A stretch of DNA of 64,000 nucleotides from Cylicocyclus nassatus (lineage: Eukaryota; Nematoda; Chromadorea; Rhabditida; Strongylidae), in the NCBI GenBank assembly GCA_958299035.1, contig CATQJL010000223.1:14913742-14977741 (forward strand), in the 5' to 3' direction. Below, in pieces: positions 1 to 11,444 of the stretch. The notes below the pieces were generated by a model. It saw only the letters and a list, made by a program, of their open reading frames with translations, made no database searches and was not told where the DNA came from. Each line of letters opens with the position of its first letter. The stretch's first letter is position 1. The position numbers and the translations under genes were made by a program.

Positions 1-205
1 TATTCTTGTCGATGATTGCTCTAAAGATGGTAGGAATTTTTCGATTTACGAACATTTTGCATCGTTTATCCCTGTTTCCTCCAGATTCTATTGGAAAGGA
101 TATTGCGCAATTGGAAAAAGTGACTGTTTTGAGAAATATCGAGCTCGATGGCGAGGTTTCACTTCTTTATTTACTTTGTATTCACGAAGTCTTTCCTCCA
201 CGGCT
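1..205 (+). pseudogene. Polypeptide GalNAc-transferase fragment, part 1
   Basis: This looks like part of the catalytic domain of a UDP-GalNAc:polypeptide N-acetylgalactosaminyltransferase, the Golgi family that starts mucin-type O-glycosylation. One frame opens with ILVDD followed by CSKD, like the family's (E)ILVDD segment. A second frame, from about position 86, reads DSIGKDIAQLEKVTVLRN, resembling the KVRVLRN segment of GALNT2-like enzymes. The two pieces lie in different frames, so at least one indel separates them, and the reading then runs into a TIR element at 210. The gene may continue left of the window. Combined with the second piece at 893-1015 the identification is reasonable; alone it would be weak. 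Confidence 0.5.
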
Positions 206-209
206 TATA

Positions 210-889
210 CAGGGTGTCCCAAAAAAAATGTGAACACTGTTTGATCGTTAATAACTCCGTCGCTTTCACGTCTTTCGCCGAGCTTGAGGCACCATTCTGT
301 AGAGCGAGGTTCAACTTAGATTCACAGTATGGTGCGAATCACCGATCGATGTTTGTTACTGTAGGATTACGGTATGAACTTCGACAAGGATTTTAGGCCA
401 TTGTAGGCCATATTCTGCCCCGGAACAAAACCAAACAACCCAAAAACTTTTATACTATGGTGATGGAAGCCGCTGATTTCGAATATGAGATTTCCATTTT
501 ACTGTGATGCTTCTTTCCAAGGTTATCCCATTCAAAACGTAATAATTGAATTTCTAGCATTTGTCAGAAATGTGACTACACCGTCAAAAAAGCTAAAAAC
601 ACTCGTAAAAAGTTGTCTAATGGAATCAGCGCGCACGAAAACCCTAGTACACGATTTTTTAGATTTTTTGAACAAACTTTTGTCAAATGGCATATTTCAC
701 TGTAGATCCACATGCTAGAAGTTCATACCGTAATCCTACAGTAATGAACAGCGATCGGTGATTCGCTCCATACTACAAATCTAAGTTGAACCTCGCTAAC
801 CAGAGTAGTGCCTCAAGCTCGGCAAAAGACATGAAAGCAACGGAGTTATTAACGATCAAACAGTGTTCACATTTTTTTGGGACACCCTG
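210..889. mobile_element. TIR element N1 (mariner/Tc1-like MITE), 680 bp
   Basis: The ends are CAGGGTGTCCC and GGGACACCCTG, flanked by TA on both sides (208-209 and 890-891), the usual Tc1/mariner target duplication. The inverted similarity runs well over 100 bp inward, for example the TGAACACTGTTTGATCGTTAA segment at the left and its complement at the right. No transposase is visible, so it is non-autonomous. It sits between the two GalNAc-transferase pieces. Related copies lie at 46219-46878 and 55625-56478, and a one-ended piece at 58552. Confidence 0.85.
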
Positions 890-892
890 TAC

Positions 893-1015
893 GTTCTCGA
901 GTGAAGGGGGCTGCTTAAGCTACTGCTACGGTTTGAAGAACTGGGCACCTACGACATGGCTATGGATGTATGGGGCGGTGAAAATCTTGATTGGTGAAGA
1001 TCTTCTCTTTTAATT
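893..1015 (+). pseudogene. Polypeptide GalNAc-transferase fragment, part 2
   Basis: From about position 937 the frame reads EELGTYDMAMDVWGGEN, the highly conserved GTYDxxMDxWGGEN block of the GalNAc-transferase catalytic domain that helps bind UDP-GalNAc. It then reads LDW and stops at TGA, where the family continues with E(I/L)SFR. A TGA also lies in frame upstream, near 902. The segment between this block and part 1, about 100 residues including the DxH metal site, is missing. The copy is therefore dead or part of a deleted gene. The family call is confident; the exact paralogue is not. Confidence 0.75.
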
Positions 1016-1151
1016 CAATATATGCATACCTCTTCGTATGCTATCGTTCGTATGCTTCAAATGTATGAGTGCTAATTGTTGATCTAGTGTGAGTGTGGAT
1101 CTGCTAGAGGATCTGCAGCGAGCGTACCTCCGGTGCATATCGAGCTACCCA

Positions 1152-1590
1152 AGGAAGTTGCCGTAACTTGGTATGCTCGGATTTGCTCACTCGCGGTAGG
1201 TATTATCATTTTATTTGAGTTCAACTGATCATATTGCATCTTGAGCCATTTTCTTTTCAGGTATCGCTATTCAAGCTATAAATGTGGTCCAGTTTCGATT
1301 TCCCTCGTAACGCCGAAACCTACATGCACAGAATCGGCAGGTTGGTAGAGGGTTTTGGTTGCTGATTTTTGGATTTTTATCACAGTGGCGCTTCATAGTC
1401 ACATGTTTATGAACTAGTCTAATATCGTTACACTGTTGTGGGTGAACTGATATTCTCATTAAGATCGGGACGGTTTGGTCATCTCGGAGTTGCCATTAAC
1501 CTCATCACTTACGAAGATCGCCATACTTTGCGTCGTATTGAACAAGAGCTTCGAACACAAATTGAGCCCATCTCAAAGGCCGACTTTACG
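1152..1590 (+). pseudogene. cgh-1-like: CGH-1/DDX6 (Dhh1) DEAD-box helicase fragment
   Basis: Three exon-like blocks encode the C-terminal RecA lobe of the P-body RNA helicase CGH-1/DDX6, a translational repressor and decapping activator. Block 1 (to 1195) reads RNLVCSDLLTR and ends at a GT donor. Block 2 (1261-1340) follows TTTTCAG and reads GIAIQAINVV, then FDFPRNAETYMHRIGR. Block 3 (1464 onward) reads [19 protein letters not shown] and the [11 protein letters not shown] segment. Motif VI (HRIGRSGRFG) is intact across the splice. A single-base shift near 1290 is needed to join NVV to FDFP, and D is replaced by A in the GIDIQ motif. The N-terminal lobe is absent. This is most likely a decayed partial copy; a sequencing error at the shift is possible. 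Confidence 0.8.
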
Positions 1591-1680
1591 TGCTCTACTT
1601 TTGTTTGTCTTTTTGTTCCCAATTTCTAATTTTGTTCTTAGTTCTTTTTTTTTCTATTATGTGCATTTGCAAATGATTTT

Positions 1681-1746
1681 GGTGACAGTCAGTGGTCACT
1701 ATATCCAAGTGATGGTGACAGTCAGTGGTCACTATATCCAAGTGTT
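1681..1746. repeat. 33-bp tandem duplication
   Basis: Two adjacent copies of a 33-bp unit beginning GGTGACAGTCAGTGGTCACT are identical over at least 31 bp. The unit length keeps a surrounding open frame intact, but nothing suggests that the frame is coding. Confidence 0.9.
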
Positions 1747-2849
1747 CATTCAGAGCTTTTGTTGCGACCTGTTGTGTGTAGCTTTTTATTCTTTAATTTT
1801 GTAGATCTATGCTCTCCCTGCTAATTCTTTTTTGATAGTTGAGATGAGAGCGTCTCGTTTCCAGTGGCGTTCTCGATTATTGTTTTTTAATACGGGCTTC
1901 TAACGTGTAGGGATGGCAGTTGCACTGCCTGTCTCTCCGCATCTGGCTCCTGCCAGATGCCTTTTTCATCAGGTTTTAACATCATCATGCGGTTTTATCT
2001 GTCTCACTCCAACATCTCTTGTTCTCTCTCAACCTCGTGTTTTGAGCTAGCGGTCTGAGCAGTTTTCCCGCTCGGTAGTACCATCTCAACGAATCAACTT
2101 GTCCTCTCAACCTTGTGCATAAGATAGTTTTAGAGCTTCTAATATGTCACTGCTCCTGTGCGATACTCATCGTCAGTTCAACTAAGTTGGAATGCGTATT
2201 TGCAGAGGAGTTATTGCGAGCCTCATAGGCTGGCATAGTACACTACATCATGCAGTTGAGACAATCCAGTTGTTTTGATGGGCGCGCCTCGGCTGGCCCT
2301 CTGTCTCGCCTACAGCGCGCCCTTATATAATGTTTGTGTTGAACCTCAAGTTGTTTTTGCCAGGTTCGATCTTTCAAGTGAATTTATTCGCTTAATAAAG
2401 ATTTGATCCAACTTGCTTCCATTTGTGCAGAAAAGTTATGCAGTAATTTTGATGTAATAATGACAGCTTGGAACAACTTTCGAGAATCTACGTAAAACAC
2501 ACTTTTTCTTAGCTTTGGGTACACGTCCATTAAGCAAGGTTGCCTACTCTTTGGATCTTGGAATTTGGTATTCGTTCGTGCTTACGGACAAGATAGCACC
2601 GCCCAAAGGCAATCATAAAAATTTAGGCCTTCAATATACTGCACAAAATTTCATTGCAATCGCTGAGATTTTTTGCAGTATATGAAGGCGGTTAACGCGG
2701 CGGCTGCATGGCAAGCGGTCCATCGCCACATTGTAGGGTTGGGTATTCGTGCGCGTTGCTAAAAAGACTGAAGAGAAGAATGTGGAGGTGTGGGGGACCT
2801 TATTCTATGTGGGTTCGATTGACCTCTCAGACTCGTTTACATGTCGGAC
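1747..2849. other. Non-coding stretch, nothing recognised
   Basis: This interval has short open frames only and no family signature that I recognise. A TATATAA-like sequence lies near 2324 after a GC-rich patch, but no gene follows it. Confidence 0.5.
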
Positions 2850-2965
2850 CTGGCACGGTGCTCGCACGATGCTGGCACGACTTACTCGGCTCTCAAACCC
2901 GTTTTAACATGCCGGCGGGCCTGGCACGGAGCTGGCACAAAGCTGGCACGGAGCTGGCACTGCCC
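2850..2965. repeat. GC-rich minisatellite with GCTGGCACG units
   Basis: Imperfect copies of a roughly 12-bp unit (CTGGCACGGAGCTGGCAC and variants) recur across the interval, with a unit-free stretch in the middle. Confidence 0.7.
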
Positions 2966-3124
2966 GCAAAAACCTTTTCAAGATATCAAAAGATAAAGAT
3001 CATTACCAATCGCTCTTGGAATATCTTCTCAAAGTTCAAAGTCTACTCTCAAGAGCATTGATCATATCCAAGCACATGCACAATTTTCTTGCGCATTCTC
3101 TTGCCGCTTCTGCATTCTAGGGAA

Positions 3125-3340
3125 GATGAATGTGTAGTCGAGTGGTTAGCGCAGAGGTGCTCAGAGGCGAGAGGTGGAAGTTCGAGGTCGCGTGCTGCAG
3201 AACTTTTGCGGTGGATCGGGAAGCTACGGCATACGCTTACCACTGCTTCGCCCATGGAAGGCATGTGTGTGTGGTTGATCGGTTAGTGCGCCGGCGTTCG
3301 AAGTCGTTGCATGCAAGTTCGAGCGCGCGCAATGCGAATG
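3125..3340 (+). repeat. Two tandem tRNA-like units (SINE or tRNA-derived repeat)
   Basis: The first unit has an A-box-like TAGTCGAGTGGTTAGCGC near 3137 and a B-box-like AAGTTCGAGGTC near 3178. About 130 bp on, a second unit has TGGTTGATCGGTTAGTGCG and then CAAGTTCGAGCGCGC. The order and spacing are those of an internal RNA polymerase III promoter. Neither unit folds into an obvious functional tRNA by eye, so these are read as tRNA-derived repeats. Confidence 0.45.
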
Positions 3341-4216
3341 TTTTGCGGCGGTCTGCCTGAGATCAGTTCGCGAGCTGCCGGCGGAGTTGGCATCTTTCCG
3401 CGATGTGTGCCAACTTGCCGGCATCTATGATGCCACCAGGTAGGGTAGATTACTACGGGCCATGGTGTCTCAAGCAATGACTACCGCGTGGGACCGCTTG
3501 ACACACCATGTGTGTCAAGGCTTGAATTTTGTTAAAATAACTACTATATTTTGATAGGCACACTCCACGAGCTTTCTTCTGCACTCAGTCTAGCTATGAC
3601 CTCTACCGTTATTTTCAGCCTTTCAGATCTACTGTAGGTGTACTGTAGATGGCAGTATGCGCAATTATAGTTGAAAAATGCGGGCTGGTCCGTAAAAGGC
3701 CTTGGTCCCAGAAGGCAGACAACTAAAAATCTGCATGGCCGCCAACGTGTTAATAATGCCGCTAGTTTTATAATTTTGCTTAAAATGTTAATTTCTTGGT
3801 CTCACATCTTCCAGTTCTCATCGGCCGTGGAGATGAAGAGGGTCAGCTGGGTTCCGGCTCAGGGGTGAAGGGGGTAGGAACACATTATCCCCTTTTCACA
3901 TGTATGGACGCGGCAAGAGCGTCTGCAAATTAAGTGTTAGCCGTAAAGTGGCAAACATTTCGATGGCTTTGTTGCGTAGAACATCCGAGCGCAAAAACTT
4001 CACTGATATAAGTCAGTGCAAATCACGACCAAAGAAAGTGGCTCGGCAAGCTTGATACGGAGATTAGAGTTGCAGTAGTAGAGTCGCAAGACGCAACATT
4101 GAGTAATTTGGTAAGCGCATCCTCAAAATCAGCGTTGGAAGGATAAGGTGCTCTACGGAGGATTCCTACTCCAATCCAAAAATAATCGTTCCTGCGGGCG
4201 AATCTACGGTCACTCC
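3341..4216. other. Non-coding stretch with a small inverted repeat
   Basis: The end of a TIR-like motif (TTACTACGGGCC near 3452) matches the B family described at 43562. An imperfect inverted repeat, CCATGGTGTCTCAAGC with GCTTGACACACCATG, lies at about 3460-3512. Nothing else is recognised. Confidence 0.4.
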
Positions 4217-5985
4217 GCAACTACTCTGACATTCGGTGCGTGTGGCGCGCGCTTGCTGGCCAGCAGTGCGGCCCTCGCGCCTAGATTTACGGGCGAGGTC
4301 ACGTACTCAGACACTCGCTGCGGCGGCGGGCGCGCCATAATAGCGCTACAGTGCGAGCGGCGCGCTCTATTTGATGCTGCCGTGCGAGCGGCGCGCCTTA
4401 TTTGAGGCTGCCGTGCGAGCGGCGCGCCACAGTTGAGGCTGCAGTGCGAGCGGCGCGCCATCGTTCGCAGCCGGCGAGCGGCGCGCCTTAATACGGCCGC
4501 CGGCGCGCTTATTCGACACTCGGCGCGGCGGCGCGCGCGCCACTATAACACTGTATTGAACGGCGCGCCCTAGTTGAGAGTGCGAGCGGCGCGCAATCTA
4601 TCAGTGAGTGGCGCGCCATGATATCTTCCGCATTTTCACACGCTGTAAGCACAAGCGATACCTGCGTGAAGTACGACGCAGTGTTTTGGGTGCTTTATCG
4701 CCAATTCATTAAGGTTATCGCTGTTTCGCAATGGAGTTGTCTCATTAACACAAGTGGGATTCTTCTAGTTCTTCCATTGGGACTCAGTCCTCATAAGCAC
4801 CGCGAGTAGGTGCCGAGTTTGAATTCAAGTTTGGGAATTTGAATTTTTGAATTTTTGAATTTTGGTATACCGTGCCTCTAATTCTCACACGATATAAGCG
4901 TAATGGGTACCCGTGTGAGGTACAACGCTGTGATTTGGCTGCTCCATCACTTGTGGAGCTTGCTTATCGTTCTTTGGCGTTTGAGTAATCACAGGAACAC
5001 GAGAGGTTTCTGCTTCCACGAAGGTTATCCCTCGACAGCATTCCGAATGGGTGCTAAATTCGAATTTTTGAATTCTATGAATTCAAACCTTAATTTTTGA
5101 ATTCTCCAAATTCGGAATTTTTTTGGACTGTGAAGTTGAGAATGGTCATGGCACTACGAAAGAAGAAAAAGAAGCTTTGTAAAAGGCTTTTCTCTACTCA
5201 GACACTCGCCGCCGGCCGTCAAATGGCGCGCCGGCCGCGAGTAATTGGAACGCGCGCCGCGAGTAAATGGTACGCGCGCCGCGAGTAAATTGTCGCGCCA
5301 CACGATAATGGCACGCCGCTCGCACGGTATGAAAATTGCCATTTGCATTCGAACATTGCGAATCACGGTGAATATGTAGTAGGCCTGATAACAACCCTTC
5401 TTCAGGCAAACAATTAAAGTATTTTGAGTTCCTCAAATATGAACTTGAAGTTTCCAAACCTTGAATTTGAAAATTCAAATTTCGAAAATTCAAGATTTCA
5501 AGTTTCCAAATTTGCATTCAAACTCGGCACCCACTCGCAGCGCTTATGAAGACTGACTCTCAGTGGAAGAACTAAAAGAATCCCACTTGTGTTAATGAGA
5601 CAACTCCATTGCGAAACAGCGATAACCTCAGTGAATTAGTGATAAAGCACCCAAAACACTGCGTCGTACTTCTTGCAGGTATCGCTTGTGATTACAGTGT
5701 GTGAGAATGCGGAAGATATCATGGCAGGCCGCTCAGTGATAAATGGCGTGCTCGCAGTCGCAACTATGGCGCGCCGCTCGCACGGCAGCCTCAATTAGGG
5801 CGCACCGCTCGCACTGTGGCGCTATTATGGCGCGCGCGCGGCCGCAGCGAGTGTATGAGTAGTAGCTTGCGGACGGAGCGCTTTTGATGGAGTGCGGCCC
5901 GCGCGCATTCATCGTTCGGCCCGCGCACATTCATCGTTCGGCCTGCGCGCACTACAAAGCGCCGCACGCACCGAATGTCAGAGTA
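4217..5985. mobile_element. Large GC-rich foldback element with GGCGCGCC units
   Basis: The left arm (about 4217-4870) and the right arm (about 5450-5985) are inverted copies. ACTACTCTGACATTCGGTGCG at the left end has its complement at the right end. An approximately 200-bp block (4618-4815) recurs in reverse complement at 5520-5722. Each arm carries serial GCGAGCGGCGCGCC-like units (AscI sites). The centre holds AATTTTTGAATT-rich DNA (4822-4868, 5053-5115, 5433-5520) and a third, diverged copy of the block at about 4880-5010. There is no transposase. A diverged relative lies at 51945-52620. The class is not recognised. Confidence 0.8.
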
Positions 5986-6479
5986 GTGAGCTGATGTCAT
6001 TTGGCTTCATGTTGGACGGAAGTCGAGGGGCGTCTGCTATACTCGAAACAGCATTAGTCATGAAGAGATGATGGAAAAAGCCTCGCAGATTGAGAGAATG
6101 ATAGAAAGGTCTTAGCAGCGAAGAATTTTTATTGTAGCGAGTTGCGCACGTCTACTTGATTTCCCTGCAACGTGGCACCAAATGACAGTAAGTGCGCCGC
6201 GTCCTGCTGAAGCAGACAATCGCTTAGTCTGGCGCCTACCGTAGGGATTGCGAGGATCGCTGGGATAGTATGGCTTCTTTCTAGCACGCTTATCGTCAAA
6301 AATGTCATGGCCGGTTTAGTTACTCGAATGTGGGGTTCGCTTTCTTGCAGTGGAAGGACTTAGGCAGTTTCTCGCGGTTTTCCCGCGGGAACACGCAGAA
6401 TTCTGGAGGGCTGTGCGGTCCTCAGAGGCTGTTCGGCCATCTGCTACGTATTGTGGTCGAACCGACCTATCCGTAAATC
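5986..6479. other. Non-coding stretch, nothing recognised
   Basis: No convincing coding frame, RNA gene or repeat was found here. Confidence 0.5.
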
Positions 6480-6705
6480 ATGCAGAGAGACAGTATTCTT
6501 CTTTCAGCCATCATTCGGCTGTCTTACCGTATTTTTCGCGTGTTCAAGTGTAGAATACTTGTTACATATTTCACGCCTTTTTTTCCAAACTTGGCGCATC
6601 ATGCCGAACGATGGCCGAAGAAGTGTTTTTTGTTTTACCTTTCTTTTGAGTTCGCATTTACTCGAGCAAACAGTTCGATAAATCATGTGATTGTGATATA
6701 AATAC
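6480..6705 (+). repeat. Dispersed repeat R, copy 1
   Basis: This 225-bp block contains a CATTCGGCTGTCTTACCGTA segment and recurs in inverted orientation at 10465-10680. The similarity stops abruptly at both ends, so they are read as two copies of one repeat and not as a single 4-kb foldback. Confidence 0.75.
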
Positions 6706-6899
6706 CAGGCCTTATTTCCAAATCGTACTGTCTCGCCTTGCTTGGCTTTCACACTAATGAAGCTAATAGTAACTGGTAAAGACAGTCGATCTACGCGAAC
6801 AGCCTTAGGTGAAGGAGATGCAATACCCGGAAGTGTTTCTTAACGTAGGAAATCTCTACAGAGAAATACCACAGATTGTCACCATTTCTTGACCACTTA

Positions 6900-7172
6900 C
6901 AGTCGAATCATCTCACATGATCCGCATTGCACGCACCGTCCATCTTTGGCGTTCTCATCCTGGATTTGCAATCGCAAAAACGCAGGAGACTGACCGATTG
7001 CTCTTGCTTACATCACTTTGAGATGACTAGTACCCAAAAAGGAAAGAAAACATAAAGAACACATTGAAAACACTCAAATCGAGGGTTGTCTGCTCTAAGA
7101 ATCCAGGATGGGAACGCCAAAGATGGACAGTGTGTGCAGTGACACACATGATCATATGAAATGATTCGACTG
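6900..7172. mobile_element. Foldback MITE C, copy 1
   Basis: The arms (6902-6966 and 7097-7171) are inverted copies containing CCATCTTTGGCGTTC and AGTCGAATCAT, around a loop of about 130 bp. A second copy lies at 30768-31022. No coding capacity is seen. Confidence 0.75.
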
Positions 7173-7264
7173 TAGTAACCTACGCTATGTTTTCGCTTTT
7201 CGTATAAGCAATTTTGGCACCAAGGCGAATGGAACAAAACAAGAAGTGAATGCTTTAAAATTTA

Positions 7265-8210
7265 TTCGTATCCCTTATGGATGATAATGTATTGAGTTGT
7301 TTCAAAGTTCTACCCGTTTTCGAACTTTGACTTTGATTCATCGTAACTCTTCTTAGAAATAATCTTTGCAACTGTATAAACTGTGTTACAATCTGCAAGT
7401 ATTTGTCTATTCTGCGCACTCTTTGAGATTATTGCAGTAATAGTGGAGAAGATTTTGTAGGCGAAAATCGAAGAATCCCTTGTAGAAACTTTCACATTGC
7501 AAAAGCACAACTTGATTTGGAATATAGCTGAGTTGCACAAGCACGCTCACAGTGTAGCCCATAGTCGACTGAGCAGTACCGCTAACTTTGGATTTCATCA
7601 AACTCTTTCGTAAAAATTTCGTGCTGAAAAACCGAAAGATCCCACTTATTTTGCTCATTCTGAGGCGCAATTTTTTGACATTTCTGATTTTGTTCGCAGT
7701 TGATAAACCAGGAAATCTTTTCGTTCTTCTGGTAGCAGTTGTTCTAGCTCTAATCTGACTAAATAGAGTAAAAAATTCGCGATTGCAATATGTTTGTGAT
7801 TTTAAATGGAATTGACTAAAGACAGGTTATGTTTGAGCTAAAAATTTGTAATTTCAAAATTTTTCTGAAATCATATCTCGATGAGCATTTCGTAGCACAG
7901 ATCTCCAGCAAACCTTATGTATGTTTTAAAAGAAACTCTCTCTTTTGGCTGTAGATTTCACGGCGGAGCAAAGATGAAAATTTTCACATCTGTTTCGCTG
8001 TCTTTTTAAAGTACGCAGCCACACAGCGAACAAAGATCTATGAAAAAGAAAATATGCCTGAAAACTAGAAGAAAAAGCTTCTGAGTGATGTAAGCACCGC
8101 TTATGAGAAAGGTTCCTTCCTCCAAAATCGGCAGTTCAAGAAAAGGTATAGAAAACGGGTGGAACTTTTAAAACAATACAATATTTATAATGTAGTTTAT
8201 ATAAATCATA
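7265..8210. mobile_element. Foldback-like element, about 0.95 kb
   Basis: The segment around 7275-7325, containing TTCTACCCGTTTTCGAAC, recurs in reverse complement at about 8145-8205. The region between is AT-rich with short frames. Exact ends and target duplication were not resolved. Confidence 0.45.
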
Positions 8211-8473
8211 CCCTTGACACGCACCACCATTGTGAAAGTCTGGCCAGTTGATTCAAAAGAAATTTGGGATATAAGATGGGATTCGAAGAATCTGGAAGCC
8301 GAGAAAGACGTCCACGTTAATAACTAAGTAATCGCAGCGTTGCGGAGAGGCCTCATTGCGTGAACTTTTTCACGGTTTTTGGAACTTGACTTTGACATAC
8401 TTTGAGAGAGACTACAGCAGCTGCAAGACAAATGCAGAAGGTCAAGTAACGAGCTCAGATGTATGTCATTAAG

Positions 8474-8531
8474 TATCAATAAGTCTTTGGAAAAGTTCAA
8501 ACTATCAATAAGTCTTTGGAGAAGTTCAAAC
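8474..8531. repeat. 29-bp tandem duplication
   Basis: Two adjacent 29-bp units beginning TATCAATAAGTCTTTGGA differ at one base. Confidence 0.9.
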
Positions 8532-8998
8532 ATTTATTAGTGGGATCGAAAAAGGATTGCTGCTCGCAAAGTATTGCATCTTGCATACAAAAGATCGGCT
8601 TTCAAAAAGCACGGTATTCCACGCAAGTGGATAGTGAGAATACTGAAACATACGAGTGGAATCAAAAAGTCAGAACTTCTTCATCTTCCATTTCATAGTA
8701 GTGCAAAGGGATATCTGAGCTCAGAGCAATAGGTTGTCGGCAACGGTTGCCGAGGTTGCCAGTCGTTGTAAGACCACATAATACCCTCCATGAGTTCTGC
8801 GATCTTTGACAACCTTGGCTCTGACATTTCACTCAGAATCATGGGAGTCAGGCTCGTCTGAAAACAAGACCGGTGAGACTTTAGCCTCGATAGTTAGCAT
8901 ACCTTCTTAACATTTTTACAGTATCGTTTAACGCTTTGAAATTTCATTGCTTTTTAATGAAATTTGCAAAGCAACTTCTTTGGCGATGATTAAAGGCA

Positions 8999-9346
8999 GT
9001 GGATCGGCAAAATTTGACAACCCAGGACCTTAATGTAGGTTCCTCATCGACCGAGTATGAAAACAGTGCAATCCCGGTTGCACAGCATGTCTTCCCTGTC
9101 GAGAAAATCGCTCTCAAATTTACACGCACAAGCCAATCTTACACGCACCTGGACGAGTTGGCAACTTCCTTCTCACCATTGGAGGCTGCCCGCCGCAATG
9201 CTATAATCATTGGGTCCCGCAACGATTCAGCATCATCAGCCTTCCTCCACTCGTCCAATTTTGAAGAGAACGGTATTGAAAAACGCTCGTTTTCGCCGTT
9301 TTTTGAGCTCTCTAGAGTGGATTTTCGTGATCAGCTTATTGAATAA
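8999..9346 (+). CDS. Unrecognised ORF, possible exon (115 codons)
   Basis: An open frame of 115 codons with even amino-acid use, rich in Ser, Glu and Asn, runs without the poly-Phe/Lys bias of the spurious frames nearby. It has no membrane segment, repeat or motif that I recognise, and no flanking exons were identified. It could be an exon of a larger gene or chance. No function is offered. Confidence 0.2.
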   Translation: MDRQNLTTQDLNVGSSSTEYENSAIPVAQHVFPVEKIALKFTRTSQSYTHLDELATSFSPLEAARRNAIIIGSRNDSASSAFLHSSNFEENGIEKRSFSPFFELSRVDFRDQLIE

Positions 9347-10464
9347 CCCCAGATAAGCAAAAATTTGACTAGGTTGAGATTTGCCGAGCCACTGCCACTA
9401 AGGAAAAACTTTGAGAAAACCGTTACAAACGTCGTCGTCGGTCAGGAAATATTTAGTGTCGAAAAAGGGCAAAAGTTCAACGATCTCTTCAAAGAGTAAC
9501 CAAATTTCGTTTTCAGTCATCATAAAAATGATCTCCTAGTTATGACGACGTTGAAAAAGAGCCTACCTATATAATAAAAGAAATGCGGCTGGGAGACCTA
9601 TGTCGCATTCGTCTGGGACCACTACGAAAGCTAGTCGCAGTGAGTAAAAGATAAGGTAGGTAAGGTTGAAAGTAAGGTTAAGGTTGGAAGCCAAGGTTGA
9701 TATCATCCATCAACAACGCGCGTCTTGCGTAGCTTTCCAACCAAAACTTTTGTATCGGCGTCACAATTACTGCACGGTAATTTTTGAAAAAAAATTATTG
9801 GTATTATGTGGTCCCCACTAAGAGGAAAGCTATTGCCAGTTGCATCTGTTGCTGCTGTATAATGCCGTCGGGGTTGTGTTCTCTGATGCGTACTTCAATC
9901 GATAAAATGTCGATACTATGCCTACGAGCTGGATCTAGATTGTGCCTAAATGCAATTCTTCTGAAACAAACTTGCTGTTATTTCGTACTACATGTTATAG
10001 TTATCACCGCACTTCTCGCGATGTAGTCAAATACCACCGGCAATTCAAATTGTTTGAATTTCAATCGACATCGCTCCCGGACTTGACTTAGCACTTGCCT
10101 ATAGGTGAATCCATTTTTTAGGTAGGACAGGATTTGTTTCTCAACATTGGCGTCCATTGTCAGCAGTGCAGCATCAGGCTCATGGCCGCAATGCGTGCGG
10201 CAGAAATCTACGTCAATACTCCGTTCATTTTCCGTTACCTATTCACTGAAGTGGTACCCCGAAGAAGAAGAGAGGGGGAAATTACCTTCCTGTAAGCTGT
10301 GCAATACAAGACCGTTTTTTTATTTGTGCACTTCTCTATGTAAGATGGGCCAGGCTCGGCTCAACTGCATCGCATGTATGTATTGTCTCCATCTTTTCCT
10401 TTTTTTCTTTGGAGCAGCGTACCTAATAGTCTGTTCCTCTTCTAAAGCATGCTTCCAGTGCCAT
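9347..10464. other. Non-coding stretch, nothing recognised
   Basis: The interval contains a short AAGGTTGAAAGTAAGGTTAAGGTT-like repeat near 9660, but no supported gene. Confidence 0.4.
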
Positions 10465-10680
10465 TTATATCACATGGATGATTTATCGAACTGTTGGTTC
10501 GAGTTAATGCGAACGCAAAAGGGTAGGACGAAAAACACTCCTTCAGCCATTGTTCGGCATGATGCGCTAAATTTGGAAAAAAAGGCATGAAATGTGTAAC
10601 AAGCATTCTGCGCTTACAGTGAACACAATATATTTCACGCGAAAAATACTGTAAGACAGCCGAACGATGGTTGACGAAGT
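10465..10680 (-). repeat. Dispersed repeat R, copy 2 (inverted)
   Basis: This is the reverse complement of 6480-6705, with scattered substitutions and small indels. The open frame that crosses it is therefore not a conserved gene. Confidence 0.75.
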
Positions 10681-11444
10681 AATGATGTGGAGTAAAGCGG
10701 GCGGATCGAGGGTCACCCGGGACTTATTCTGTTGTAAGCTCGCCATTCTTGCAATAAACGTAACGACTGTTGTTAGATCCCAGTGTTACAGTTGCCCTAT
10801 AGTGGCACAATTTGGTGCATCGGCCAAATCTCTGAGCCATTACCTATCCCTGCGATAATCAGCGCATAAATAGTTCTATCCTTTGTGGAATTGAGCTACG
10901 ACAACGCCTTGTGCAATGTCGAGTTTATACGTAAAAAACGATTGCTCGCGACAGGGAGGCATCGTTACATATGGGTGGCAATAAAAAATCGTCGCAACGC
11001 GACGTTACAGTGACCGCGCGCGCGGGGAGCATGCAGAGAACTTGTCCATATCCATATTTGCACACCTAGATAATGCTTCTTCCGTATTGTTATTCCTTTA
11101 TCTTCTTCAGTGCCTGTCTTTTTCTCCTCTAAAGAGCCAATTTTTCAAGTTTTGTGGCAGAACTTCAAATAAGTAATTAAAACTAAAATGGAAATAGTAT
11201 GAAATTCATCAAAGAATGAGGAACCGTTTGCTGTGAATAATGCTGGCCAGGTTCTTCGCGCGAGGTTACTGGCAGCCTGTCGCTGTGCGACGTTTTCTAA
11301 ATGGCACCTACACGTCACGATACGCACCACTTGTGGCATACATCCCCTTCAAGTACTTGTGGATAAATTCACACCGTATACGAAAAAATTGCAACTGAAC
11401 GCTTCATTTGAGGGCAACTATGAAGCGTGCCGCGACGCAATTCA

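Noticed and set aside
10147..10590. 147-codon plus-strand frame
   Set aside because: Its last third lies in dispersed repeat R (inverted copy at 6480-6705), and it is Cys/Phe-rich without a motif.
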